A stretch of DNA of 64,000 bases. Source: Paramecium octaurelia. Its lineage: Eukaryota; Ciliophora; Oligohymenophorea; Peniculida; Parameciidae. The notes below the pieces were generated by a model that was given only the letters and a program-made list of their open reading frames with translations, did no database searches and had not been told where the DNA came from. Position numbers and translations under genes: made by a program. The stretch covers positions 124,001-188,000 of the forward strand of contig CAJJDP010000066.1 of assembly GCA_905182995.1 (NCBI GenBank), written 5' to 3'. This document shows, in pieces, positions 13,001 through 24,869 of the stretch. Positions within the stretch are counted from its first letter, which is position 1, and each line of letters starts with the position of its first letter.

Positions 13001-15269
13001 AGACAAAACCAGAAATTTAAAAAAAAATAAAAAATTTTAGCCAACTAGAAATTGATATTTTCACATACATTATGAATTAACAACAAAATTTAGAAAACAA
13101 ATTTAATTCTAATATTGTATCATTAATTTCAAAGTTAATGAATGATGAGTAACAAAAAGGTTGGAATATGTTGTATGAGCAGATTTTCTAAATGGTATAT
13201 GATGATATGTTAGTTAAGAATACTGTTACAGCATCTTAAGAGAATTTTGCAGGTTTGATAAAAAGATTGTAACAAAGACTTGAAATTTAAATTAAGGATT
13301 TTAATAAATAATTTTCACTATTCGGTGTTTTATTAAATGAAATAGGAGAAAGAAGCATTTATAATTATGCTATGTTTATGATTTGGAGAATAGTATGCTT
13401 TAAATATTGGGAGTAAAAAAAGAAAAATGATGAAAATGAATAATAAGAACTAGAAAAAGATCTATTTATTAAATTTAAAGCCGACCTTCTTTAAAATAGA
13501 TAAGAGTAAAGCGAAATTCGAGGTAAACAATAAGCGACTGAAATAATAAAATTATAATATTAGAGGTTATATTAAAGCTATGAAACAGAAGTGAAAGGGT
13601 TAATTGCTAATTATGATAAGGAAACAAGTTTTGATCTTATAAAAAGACTTGATAAAGAAATCCTTGAAAGGTAGAACAGCAAAATAACAAATAGTTAGTT
13701 GTTAAAATATATTAGAAATCATGCTGATTATATTGAGACATATGTAAAAGACAATCTTGATATAATTAAAACTGAAATATAGTCACAATTGACCAAGAAA
13801 TTAAAAGATGATATGAAATAATTTTTAAAAAGGATTGTTCAAAACACATAAAAATTGAATGATTTTAACAAAAATTTGTCTGCCAAAGATTATTTTGTTA
13901 AACTAAAAAATCTAGATGAAGCTCCCAGCTTATTGTATACAGCTGTTTTTGGTTGCATGTAAGGAGCACTAGATTAAAATATAATCAATTTAATTAAACC
14001 TGATATGATACAAGGATTTTAGATCCAAGGATGTTATAAATTTCCATTTACTTTAAAGAATAATTTATAAAACAAATTTGATGAAGAAATATAGATCTTA
14101 TATTATTTTATGTAATCTTTTAATAAGAAAATCTAAGAGGAAATGAAGTAATTGGATTAATTAAAAATTGATTTTGAAAAATTAGATGTTTAATCTCATT
14201 TAGATGCTTTACAAGTTAAATAGATAGGATGCTAACAATCGTGCCCCATTTGCAAAAGAAAATGCGATTTAGAACTTGATAGAAATCACAAACACTAATT
14301 CAGAAGCGGACATTAACTAAGAGGTAATATATTAATATCCAATATTAGGTTTTAGTGGAGTAATGATAGGTGTCAAACCTTCATTATTTACTTGTGAAGA
14401 AATTCAAGATTATTGTAAGGTATAGGTAATGGAAACCAAATCAATAAAATATTGGGGAGATATCAAGGAGATCTATAGTGATTTTTAATTCTCTTGTATA
14501 GATGTTGCAGAAAAGAAGGCTTTACTGAAAAAAAAGTTTACTGATATTTGGAATTTGCATGTTGGGGAATTGATCTGTAAGTAATTAACACAAGAGATTG
14601 GATAAGAAATTTAATTCATTAAACAGGAAGACTTTGATAAAGAATAACTCTAACAAGCACCTAAAACAATGCATTATGTTATTATGTTAGATGACTCTGG
14701 CTCCATGGAAGGGGAAAAGTTTAATAATGCAAAAGCAGGTATCATAGCATTTCTTTCAGAAATTCATAAAATGAAAAATAAAGATTCAAGAGTAACAATT
14801 ATCATATTTAATTCTAATGCAAGAGTTGTAATTGATTCTGAAGTTATTAATCCAAAAGAACAAGAAGAAAAAATAAAATTAATTGGCGGTGGGACAAATT
14901 TTAATTATCCATTCCTTTAGGCCTATGAAAAAATTATTTAAAGGCCTGATTTTGATAAATTCCATTCGTAATTATTTGTTTTATTCTAGGCATTCTATGT
15001 TTTTTTATACAGATGGATAAGCAAGTTACCCTTAAAATGCATTAGAATAATTTGAATAACTAAGTCCAGAATAAAAACAAAAAATAGAACTTATTGCTTG
15101 CTCTGAGGAGAAAAATCCACCTGAGGCTCTTCAGAAAGTAGTAGGTTTCTTTAAAGAAAAGAATTTTGCTTTTGCTGAATTAAAAAGAGCTATCCAATCT
15201 GAAGAGATAGGATCAACATGGATAGAAACTATCAGTTAAAAAACTCATCAGCTTTAAAAATTTGGTTGA
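7015..15269 (+). CDS. Giant VLIG-like protein: degenerate G domain, Cys/His cluster and C-terminal VWA domain, 2,735 aa
   Basis: ATG 7015 to TGA 15267-15269 with two introns only, 14324-14348 (25 nt) and 14968-14989 (22 nt); spliced 2,736 codons. Around residue 1205 the segment SILGSGSGNSNILNKIFG sits where very large inducible GTPases (GVIN/URGCP type) have GLQSSGKST, and is followed by QVIVLDTEIL and by ISDIIIINTEGDIKTEF, matching their DTEG and LxIINxxG segments. The P-loop lacks the GK[ST] lysine, so nucleotide binding is doubtful. Long Gln/Lys-rich helices follow. Near residue 2405, CPICKRKCD...HKHQFRSGH...RGFSG is a Cys/His cluster like the C-terminal one of that family. Near residue 2550 a VWA domain starts with an intact MIDAS motif DDSGS and later GGGTNF and FYTDG. 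Role unknown; related proteins are large cytosolic scaffolds. The 8.2-kb ORF is intact. Confidence 0.85.
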
Positions 15270-15564
15270 TTTTATATAAATCAAATATTAAATTAACATT
15301 ATTTTATCCTTAAAATGGTCTTAATTAATTTAGAATCAATAAAATAATTAAAATCATCTAATTTTTTTTATCTTTAATAAGAACAGTTTTAACATTTAAG
15401 ATTCTATAATGTGTTACTTTATATTGAATATTTTTAAATTTAAGTCTTCTAGTGCTAAAGTTAAAAAATAATAATAAGCAAAGATCATAGTGGTAATTTA
15501 TTACAAATTATGATGTTTATTAATAAAAATAAAAAATAAACTTCTAATTAACAGTTATTATATA

Positions 15565-18252
15565 TCATTTAGGTTTTATGGCATCTAAAACCCCATTTTT
15601 TACATTACCGTATATTGAGTTCTTGAGATTTGTTAAATCGGAGTTTATAGTATTAAAGTTTAATATTAAAAATAGCAGAACTTAAATTGAATCTTTTATA
15701 GCAAATCCAGCAGAGGAGGAGATAAAGATAGAATTATTAGATTTAGATAAGAATTTTAAGAATTCTGATTGAATTCTCTAATTCTCTAATTTAATACCTG
15801 CTCTAATCTATCTATCTTTTAATCTCGCAATCTTTTTACCTAATTCTATCATATCCATTATCATAACTACTTTAGTGCCATTGTCAGGATGATACTTGGC
15901 TTAATATATAGACAATAGAACTCTTATAATTTGTTCATTACTAATCTTAACTTCACAATCGAACTTATTCAAGATAAAGTAGCGAACGATTTCAAATAAA
16001 TTTGATATTTTTGGAAAATTCTCCTTCATTTTTTGATTCATCAATTAAATGATTGAATCTACTTCAATAGTCGGTACCAGTGATTCTTATTTAGATAATT
16101 ATTCACCAATTTCAAAGAACATTACTATCAGATACACAAATACATTTGCATATTCTCTAACATGTTTAGGTTTGGCCTCTAAACTATCAATAAGATTTTA
16201 GCAATCCTCAAACTCTGGAAATTAATTAATAGCATCTTTTAGATACTCTATTGCTTCTTTATCAAAATCTTGCAAAGAAAGAGCGATTGCCCTCTTGATA
16301 TGATATTACTCAATTTCTGGTGCTATTGCCAGGGCTTTTCCAAACATTTCGCATGCTTTCTCGAAATTGCTTGACATGTATTAAGCCTAGCCAGATTCAA
16401 AAAGTGCTTGATGATTATTGGGTTCTAGTTTTAATACTTACTCAAAGTCTTGTAAGGCTTCATCATATTATTGAGTTTAGATGTTTGCTTTTCCTCTCAA
16501 CATATATGGCTTGGCTTAAGTTTTTTATAGATCAATAGCTCTACTGCATAAATGAATCGTTTAAGAGTTATTTTATTATAAATCCATTAATATCGCCTTT
16601 TCAATATAAGCATCTACAAATTTCGAATTTGCTTAGATTATCTTATCATATAACATAAGAGCTTGTTTAAAATACTTGGTGTCCCTAAAGCAATTAGCAA
16701 TCTTAACTTAGGTCTCCAATGGATTAAGTTAGTATTTTAATGCTTTATTGAAATTTATCTCAGCATTTTCCTTATCTTTCGAGATTAAATAATAGTACCC
16801 TTTGTCAATATGAATTTTGATTTTATCTTAATCATTATTAGTAAAAGCCAGTAGAAAGTCGTAGCAATCTTAAATCTATTGAAATTATTGAAATTCTAAA
16901 TGGCACTTAACTTGAAAATTTAATATCGAATAAATACTTTTAGACTGATAAACTTTTTAATTAAAAGTATGGTGAAGTTCAAAATTTATTGCTTTCTCAA
17001 AATCATCAATTGCATTACCAAATGCCCTCATATTCATATATACCAAACCTCTTATATAAAATGAGTATGAATCATCAGCATCCAATTAAAATAGTTCATC
17101 ACAAGTTTGTAATGCTTGTTGGAAGCGTTATAAGGATATTAAGAGATTTGCTTTAAAATTTAACAGTTTTTTATTTTTTGGAGAAAGTAAGAGAACTTTC
17201 TCTAAGCAATTTAGAGCTTACGAATATTTGCCTTATGCTTTGAGACATTTTGATATATTATAGAGAGCTTCAAGATTATTTTTATCCTCCATTAAAATCA
17301 ACTCACATATTTGTTGTGCTTTATCATACTGTTCTAATCCAAAGTAGGCTTAACCTATTGAATTAGGAGTTTCATTATACTTTTTAGTTATAATACATGA
17401 ATATTCCAAGATGAGTTGCTGCTATTCTATTCACAGAATTCTAGTAATTCATTGAACTTTTTTTATTAATAATATAAGTTTCCAATAGCTTTAAAGGCAC
17501 TCAGATATTCTTTATCAATGGCTAATGATTTTGTATAAAATTTCAAGGCCATGTCATAGTTTTTTTATTTAAACAACATGTGGCCTAGAAATACTTTATT
17601 AACATTGTACCATAATTCAGAGAGGTTATTTTCTCCTCTACACCACAATTTAAAGCAAACTCGTAATGCTCTTATGCGGTCTTAAAGTCATTGATTTGTG
17701 TTCGAATAAAGCCTAGTCCCAAATGGGCCTCAAAGGACTTCTGGTCTATTTTCAAGAGTTCTGTGAATACTTAATGAGCCTCTTCGTATTTTTGAGCCAA
17801 TATATAAATATTCCCTAAAAGAGTTAAATCTCTTTTTAACCTATTTCTGCCAAGGCAAGTTTGTGATTTGGATCATATTTAATTGCTTATTCACAACATT
17901 CTTAGGCTTTTTGTAGATCATTTAATCCTAGATGTGCCAAACCTGAAAGTAATTTTAAGAGGTTACCCTTCCAATAATGAAAATCAGGAGATTCAGAATG
18001 CTGATCCTCCATAATTTCCAATTGTTTTAAGGCCATGTTATAGTTGGTTTTCCTTATTAATGAAATAACTGAGGAATAATTATTGTTAGTACTTTTTTTG
18101 AACTGTGTAGGATTGGATTTTTTATTTTCAACTGAAATATCGGCTCTATTGCTAGCTTTATAGATGAAAACAGTTTTACTATTAGGAGTTGAGTGTTATG
18201 TGGTTGTTCCTTCCTAAGATATTTTATTATCCTTAGAATTTCTAGGGCCCAT
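15565..18252 (-). CDS. TPR-repeat protein with a degenerate J-domain-like C-terminus
   Basis: ATG at 18252 (MGPRNSKDNKISQEG). A disordered leader of about 80 residues is followed by many TPR units over most of the gene, for example HYWKGNLLKLLSGLAHLGLN, EECCEQAIKYDPNHKLALAEIG and NIYILAQKYEEAHQVFTELL. At least one 26-nt intron (GTTAAA...TTTTAG, about 17820-17845) is needed; others are likely and were not all placed. Near the C-terminus EQIIRVLLSIYQAKYHPDNGTK carries the HPD tripeptide of DnaJ domains, as in DNAJC3/DNAJC7-type TPR-J co-chaperones, though the flanking helices are weakly conserved. The family role would be to recruit and stimulate Hsp70. The last roughly 60 codons before TGA at 15567-15565 are AT-rich and uncertain; the true stop may be earlier after an unseen intron. 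Confidence 0.72.
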
Positions 18253-18334
18253 AATTGAATAATGATATAATAAATGATAAATTTAAAGAAATTTGCACTA
18301 ATAGATTAATGAAATCTATTTTAAACAATATTTA

Positions 18335-19745
18335 TCACTGTTGTTGGTTTCTATGGTGATTCATATGTATTTTTAGATCACTCCTGCAGGTGGGACAGTT
18401 TTTGTTGATATAGATCCAAGAAAGTATGCATTCTCTATGAAATAAATGTCTCAGATAGTTTAATACAATACCTGCATTTAGTAGATCTGAGATCTGGTTT
18501 ATTGATGTACAGATCTAGACAAATTGGACAGACATCTGTGTTTTTGATTTGATCATTTTAAATTTGGGGGAGTTGCTCTAAGATTTCGTCATCAAAGCTC
18601 TTTGCACTGTATTTTTTTTCCTGTTGCATCTATCTTATGATGGCCAAAGCAGCCAAGGTGTCCTTAATTTTCTTATTTCTGAAGTATCTGCCGACAGCAA
18701 ACGATACACTCAAGAACATAATAATCCCAGCAATCGATGCAACTATGATTATTACTGTAGTAGTTGAGATTGTATTTTGGGTTCGTTGGTTAATAAGATC
18801 CAGAGAAATTTGAATGTGTTATTCTCTAAGAGACTTCTATTTGAATATAAATCTGACTCGTTTTTGAATTTGAGTGCTAATATCATTTCTGTCTTTTAAT
18901 TCAAATTCAATTGGGTATAGGGATGAAACTTCATTGCCTTCTACTAGTTGATCGTAATATTTCCTATTCAAATCCTCCAATGCAGGAATGTAAAGAACTC
19001 TAGTTTTCATTATATAGAGATCGACTCCCTCAGAACTGTTAGTCTTGATTTCATTATTTCAAATACTTGAACTATTAAACTCATGGTTTGATTTTCACTT
19101 TCTTCTAAATCTACGTAAGCATACTTAACAGTGTTCTCTAAGTTAAGAAATATCTCTTTATTTTATACAATATAAGTTGCCTGTTAATGACAGTCATTTC
19201 CAATATAATTTTTGTTGCATAAACATTTTCCATCCTTCATAGATAATTTATTGAATACTTAGCAACTGCCTTGGTTGGTGCAGTTGTTTGGACACAGTTT
19301 ATCATAAGTGGCAGTAACTGTAATATTGTAGTTTTGGGTCCATTCTGAAGAAGTGGATATATAAACTTATTTTGAATGGAAATCTTCGCTGGACAACAGG
19401 ATGAAATGGGTAAACCTATTTTCAAGATACCTAATATGCATTAGTATAGTTGCAATACCCATAGATATCGAATCCTTACACTTCCGTGATTTCAGATAAA
19501 TTTAAACTAAATTCAGGGGGTTTATCGATTCCGTAGTGCAATGAAAAGGTGTCATCTTGCTTATGCAGTTCAACATTAATAGCGTAATAGGGATATGTTA
19601 CTGTGTTCTCTATATTTAGTATATAAGTATTGTTGGGAGAACTGATTTGGACGTCTGACCAAGTTTTTGCATTTTCTGAGATTCGAATCACAGTTTCTAA
19701 TGATGAAATCATGTGAATTTATAGGAATTATAGAATGAACCACAT
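18335..19745 (-). CDS. Single-pass membrane RING-H2 E3 ligase with an EGF-like ectodomain, 445 aa
   Basis: ATG at 19745 (MWFILQFLQIHMISS, a signal-like start) and TGA at 18337-18335. Three introns (28, 23 and 22 nt) give exactly 446 codons. The luminal/extracellular part has a beta-rich region, then an EGF-like knot CPNNCTNQGSCQ...DGKCLCNKNYIGNDC. A transmembrane segment follows (TVIIIVASIAGIIMFLSVSF), then a cytosolic linker and a C-terminal RING-H2 finger CPICLD...KC-RHLFHREC...NCPTCR. The RING is whole only if the last intron uses the nearer AG (22 nt); a longer GT..AG would delete both histidines. The architecture resembles PA-TM-RING (goliath/RNF13-like) ligases with another ectodomain. 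Predicted to transfer ubiquitin at endosomal or surface membranes. Confidence 0.85.
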
Positions 19746-19938
19746 TTTGAGTTATTAATTAATCCTTTATAAGGTTTTAATTAAATATTTAATGCAAAAG
19801 TAAGGAGAGGGAGTGGTTAAGAATTTGAGATATAGCTTTCGTGAGCGATTATTGTGATATCAAGTCTTTGTTTCAATAATAGCTTGCATTATTATTAATT
19901 TAAGCAAAAAGTATTATATAAAATAATTGAAAATTGAG

Positions 19939-22606
19939 ATGAATGGCAACCAGTTTAAATATCCTCAAATAGAAATTAACACTGCAGAGGAAAAGGAGTC
20001 TAGACAACCAAAATAATAATATATATCGATATGTTTCTGTGTTTTGCTTATCATAATATATTCGGTTCTATTAGGAATTGAGCAAACTCAATCACCATTA
20101 ATGATTTGCAGCATATCTTATAACATCCTAATAACTATTATAATATTCCTCAAGACATCCAAAATTAAATATGCATGGACGTTTGCCATGATCTTATTGA
20201 GCAAATTGATAAGTTTAGCGGTCCTATTGTTCTTAGATTAAGAAAACCTAATTATCATAGCTCTCTTGATTGATAGCCTGATGCAAGAACCTACACATAT
20301 GGATGCTTTGGAATAAACGATTATCAAACTGTGTTCACTTGTTGTTGTGTGCATCAACGGAAACCTACTATCCATAATAGTTATGAGTTCCATTTTGGTG
20401 TTGCAATTACTTAAAGATTTGCTTTAAAAAATGGCATAAACCAAAAAATAATTGAATTCAACATGCGTAATTCAAAATCAGAATAATTCGTTGTATTCTC
20501 ACATCGAAAAACAAAATGATGAGATATGGAAGAATAGAATGCATACAATACCCATTATTGTCATTATAATATCCATGCAAAATTTGTAAATTGTCCATAA
20601 AAACTAGTCTTTTTATAATTTCTTCTCCTCTTTTAATAAAACAGAAAAAGAGTTGGAAAATTTGGTAATGTATCATTTGAGTTTTAATGTTTCCAGTAGT
20701 AATCTTGAGGAATAAGATGTCTCATCTATCAATTAGTTCATCAATAAATTCAGAAGACCTCACACTGTGACCTTTAATTAGAAAAACTAAGAAACTCTTC
20801 AAGATATACCCATAGGTTATCAATCTCTGAATGATATAGTTTTGAACTTTAAGAGCAAAGTCCAATCCTCCTTCCTAAATCTTCATCAATCTGGTTATTA
20901 TGAAATCTCATGCAGGTAAAAACTGGAGGATGGATACTGTCTATAATTATTTGGATAAATTGTGTAAAATGAAAAAGACAATGAATTATTAATTTTTTTG
21001 AATGATGTTTCAGGATAAAATGAAATGTAACAAAATATTCTTATTAATGATTTCAAATCCAAAGTAAAATCTAACATATATCTAGATCCTTCAATCATTC
21101 TCCCATGAACTCAGAACTCCCTTGAATGGAGCCTTGAATTTTTTATCATCCTCCTTGTAAGAACAGAAGATACCCCAATTAGTCAAGGATAATTAGATAG
21201 AGCCAGCCATCAATTCCCTAAAAATACAGTAATATCTGATAAATGACATCATTGACTTTTCTTCCTTTTATCAAGATCAGATCAAAATTAAACTCAGAGA
21301 ATTCACCATCTCTGAACTCATTACAGAAATTAGTTCGATGTTTTATTATCAATTCAATACTAAACAATTAGCATTCCATGTTGATTTAAAAGAAAACTAA
21401 TTAAGTTCGTTTTGTACTGATTATAAGAAACTCCTTTAAATCTTGGTTAATCTCATATAAAATTCTTTAAAATATTCATTTAAAGGAGGCTGCATTGTTA
21501 GACTTATATCATTACCTAATCAGAATATATTATTTGAAATAGCTGATTAAGGAATAGGTATTCAATAAGATGTATTACACAAATTACAAGTAATCACAAA
21601 GAATGTAGATAAAAATAAAGAATTTGTGAAAGATTGGCATGGTATAGGTTTATTAATTTCTTCTATCATTTTATAATATCTAGCTCCACCAGAAATGGCT
21701 TTTTTCGAAATTAAGTCAGAAGGAGAAAATAAAGGTACGCTAATATCATTTTGTATTAAAAACTTTTTTCGAGTCCCTGCTTCCTAATAGAATATCAAAA
21801 ACAGTACTTCTAATTTTATGAATGCTGGAAGTGCATCAAGTCAATTCAAAATATCATGTTCCCAATAATTACAAGTTAATAGTTCTCTTTTTAATGTTAT
21901 GGGCACTCTAGTCAAAGCCACCGAATTTCATATAACTAGTACTTAGATCAAAACTTAATATGCCCAATATCCTTCCAAAAAATCTTAAAATGATTCATTC
22001 TATTCTGAAAGTAATGATGACTATTTAGAAAGGAGATTGGATGATTTAGAAAATTTAAGTCCATTTTTGATAACAGATATCAATAATGTATATAACAAAC
22101 TGAAAGATAAATCCTCCAAAGTTATAAATTTGAGATAAATTAAACAATTAGAGGAAAGAGAGAGTGAACTTTTTATGACTGGATTGAATAGTCTAAAAAA
22201 ATGTAATTGTATGAGGATTTTGAGTGTCGATGATGAAATCTTTAATCAAAAGTCATTATAAGTCTTGATATCCAAAATGGGATTTGAAGTTGTGTTAGCT
22301 TTTAATGGGTTATAAGCAATTTAAGTAGTGTAAGGATTATAAAAATGTTGTTCCTCATGTAATTTGCTGTCTTTAATTCTCATGGATTACTAGATGCCAA
22401 TTATGAATGGGATTGAGGCTACTAAATAATTGATAAGCATGATGAATAAATCCTAAATTCCTTATATTTAAATTGTTGGATTGACAGCTTTCACTGGTAC
22501 AAAGGAGATTGACAATTGTTATAAAGCAGGGATGCATGACGTATTGGCTAAGCCTTTAAATATATAAGAATTGAAACATATTTTATTATGTGTATTTAAG
22601 AAATGA
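19939..22606 (+). CDS. Hybrid sensor histidine kinase with receiver domain, 881 aa (first of three in the window)
   Basis: ATG 19939, TGA 22604-22606, one 22-nt intron near 21070 placed just before the H-box; spliced 882 codons. N-terminus: several hydrophobic helices (about residues 35-170), probably six TM segments. A PAS-like linker follows. Then come H-box SFSHELRTPLNGAL (catalytic His near residue 378), N-box LVNLIQNSLKYS, G1 IADQGIGI and G2 HGIGLLIS, so the kinase looks active. C-terminal receiver: ILSVDDEIFNQ, phospho-acceptor in LILMDYQMPIMNG (near residue 806), T in VGLTAF and K in DVLAKPL. Known chemistry: autophosphorylation on His, then transfer to the receiver Asp and onward through an HPt protein. 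It is convergent with the EF-hand gene, stops 43 bp apart. The ligand is unknown. Confidence 0.93.
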
Positions 22607-22649
22607 TGATAGTGGAATACTGTATATGATTTTATAAGTATACTTCATA

Positions 22650-23290
22650 TCAAAACTATTATTATTATTGTTATTATTGAATTTTTACATCGTCAACCTT
22701 CTCTATTAAATCTTTCTTGATGATTTAGAAAAAGTCATTTACTTCAGGGGAATTCTTTGATGCTCTGCCATATTTTAAATATTTACTTGATCAATTCAAC
22801 CACAGTTAATCTATTCTCCTTTTCAAAATATTTAGTGGCAAACACTGTTAATTCTTCATTGTTGATTTCACTTGAAATAGAGTATATTTTAAAAGTGGCA
22901 CTCATACAACAGTATATCATGAATTCAATGTCAGTGGGTGATAAAGATTCCAACTCATTGAAATCGAACAAATCAAAGAGAACTAGAAATAAATATATTA
23001 TCAAATGTACATCTAATCTTATCATCGAATTTAGTATCACTAAATATACAAATACCACTAAATAATTCTAAACTATCTATTAAACCATTATTATCTGTAT
23101 CCCAAATAACAAAGGCACTTTCACTAGCTCCAAATATATGTTCAAATTCTGACAAGTCCATTGAGAAGTTGTCACAAATTGATTTAAAAGAAGCATGATA
23201 ATCCCTCAATTTCGAAAGAGTTACATTCAATAAAGGACTCGTGTTTTTTCTGAAGGAATTCATTTTTACAGTTGTTATATGGCTCCCCAT
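22650..23290 (-). CDS. EF-hand calcium-binding protein, possibly N-myristoylated, 196 aa
   Basis: ATG at 23290, TGA at 22652-22650, introns of 28 nt (about 22992-23019) and 22 nt (near 22770) giving 197 codons. The canonical loop WDTDNNGLIDSLELF has acidic residues at the coordinating positions; FDFNELESLS and the region before VDDVKIQ are degenerate loops. The chosen start gives MGSHITTVK, a good N-myristoylation signal as in the recoverin/CBL/calcineurin B groups; an upstream in-frame ATG at 23326 would lose it. The C-terminus ends in a short poly-Q and F. Probably a membrane-associated calcium sensor. It does not match a named subfamily well enough to give a symbol. Confidence 0.8.
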
Positions 23291-23996
23291 ATTTAATAAA
23301 CAAATATTTATATTAAATATTCTCAATTCATATGAATTATTGAATGGAAAAGAAATTTTATTTTTTATTAGAAAATGCTCTAATGTAGAATTAAATTATT
23401 GTATACCTGTAGTGAACGATGGTTTATAACATTTTAAATATATAAATGAGTTTTGATAAGTTTTAAAAAAATGAATACATTGCATAATTAATTCTTATAG
23501 GCGATTGTATGAAGTGTCTAATACGAAATTGTTATGGGAAATGAAATTAATAATTTAATACAAAAATAAATTTCATGTTCAGAATTAATTTAATTATGCC
23601 TTTAATGGGAAAATTATATTTAAAGAAATTTATTTATTTAATTAAATCAATAAATTAATACTAAAATCCAATTTTTTATTCTAAACAGACAATATGTATT
23701 TCTATTAAAAAGGATAATAAAGCAACAATAAGATTATCCTCAAATATATGCTATGAAATACTATATTGCCTTTTTTGAATATATTCCGAGCTTATTAAGT
23801 TAAAAACATAAAGGAAAAGGTTTGTCTCAAATTTTTATATTAAAATCTAAAAAATTGTCTCACTCATATGAATTATCTTTTTATATCATTAGTAAAAACT
23901 TCTGAAAAAATTTCTATTATCCTACAAATATATTGATTCATATATGTGAAAATGTACAAAATTTTTAAAATAAATTTAATAACAACATAATATAAT
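23291..23996. other. AT-rich intergenic stretch
   Basis: About 700 bp between the EF-hand start and the NAP1 stop. Several short frames exist, but none has composition or splice signals that I would support. It contains the EF-hand promoter and the NAP1 3' end. Confidence 0.45.
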
Positions 23997-24848
23997 TCAA
24001 TCATCATCTTCTAAAGAATCCTCTTCTTCTTCGGATTCATCTTCGTCTCCTTCAAAATCATCTTCCTCATCATCTACCTTTAATCCTAAATAGGTGAATA
24101 AAGCTTTAGGAATGATTTAATTGATAAATTAAGATCCCAATTCATAGTCAAATTGTTGTCTCTCATTTTTTTCATCCTCATTATTGATTTAATCGACTTC
24201 TTCAAAGAAATGGAAAAAGGTTGGGGCTTTTTCTTCCTTTTCAATATCTCTAGTTTATCCAGTTTTCTTATTTTTTTACTTGCGTTTAACAATTTTCTTG
24301 GTGATATTTTTACCTTCCTTCCATTTAATTTGTGATCCCTTTTATTTAGAAGGCAATTCATCATCAGAGTCTTCGAAAACATATGCTTTAGTTAAGATGC
24401 ATGCCTCAAAATGTTCATTATCTTCAAACTCAAATTTCAATGTGAAATCTTTGCCATTTTCCCCTAATTCAACATTCACTGATTGTAAATGTTTAAAGAT
24501 TTCTTTGTCTGCTTCTGAGATTAATTTTCCTGTCAAACTATTATTCATCAAAACTTGTCCCCAATAATTTTAGAGGGGTGATGCTTAAACATCTTTGACT
24601 TCTATTTAGTAAGTATTTGCATCCTTAATTTCATCTTCTGTAGGAGCTCTGAGACCTTTGATGATGGCATTGATTTCATTTTACAAAGGAATCACACTCC
24701 TCAAATACTCTGTCTAGAGTTGTCGTACTTTCTTGGAAACTTGTTTCTCTGAATCAGCCCATTTGTTAAGATGATGCTAGATTGCAATAGCTGTTGGTTA
24801 TTATTTTGGAGGAAGTTGTTTGATTGCTTCTAAAATAGTTGTGTCCAT
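23997..24848 (-). CDS. NAP1: Nucleosome assembly protein (NAP1/SET family), 283 aa
   Basis: Single exon, ATG 24848 to TGA 23999-23997. N-terminal helix ...VRQLQTEYLRSVIPLQNEINAIIKG is the NAP dimerisation helix. The core includes NYWGQVLMNNSLTGKLI, ADKEIFKHLQSVNVEL, FTLKFEFEDNEHF and later APTFFHFFEEVDQ, matching the family's IPxFW/FFxFF segments. The tail is very acidic (about 25 residues, mostly E/D), typical of histone chaperones. It binds H2A-H2B and H3-H4 and helps nucleosome assembly and histone import. The length is slightly short for yeast NAP1 (417) and nearer SET. It starts only 21 bp from the stop of the next gene on the same strand. Confidence 0.93.
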
Positions 24849-24869
24849 AAATTAAAATGAAAAATTAAT

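Noticed and set aside
15578-15772. 64-codon rightward ORF beside the TPR gene
   Set aside because: No homology seen and it overlaps the leftward TPR frame; kept only as a question in the findings.
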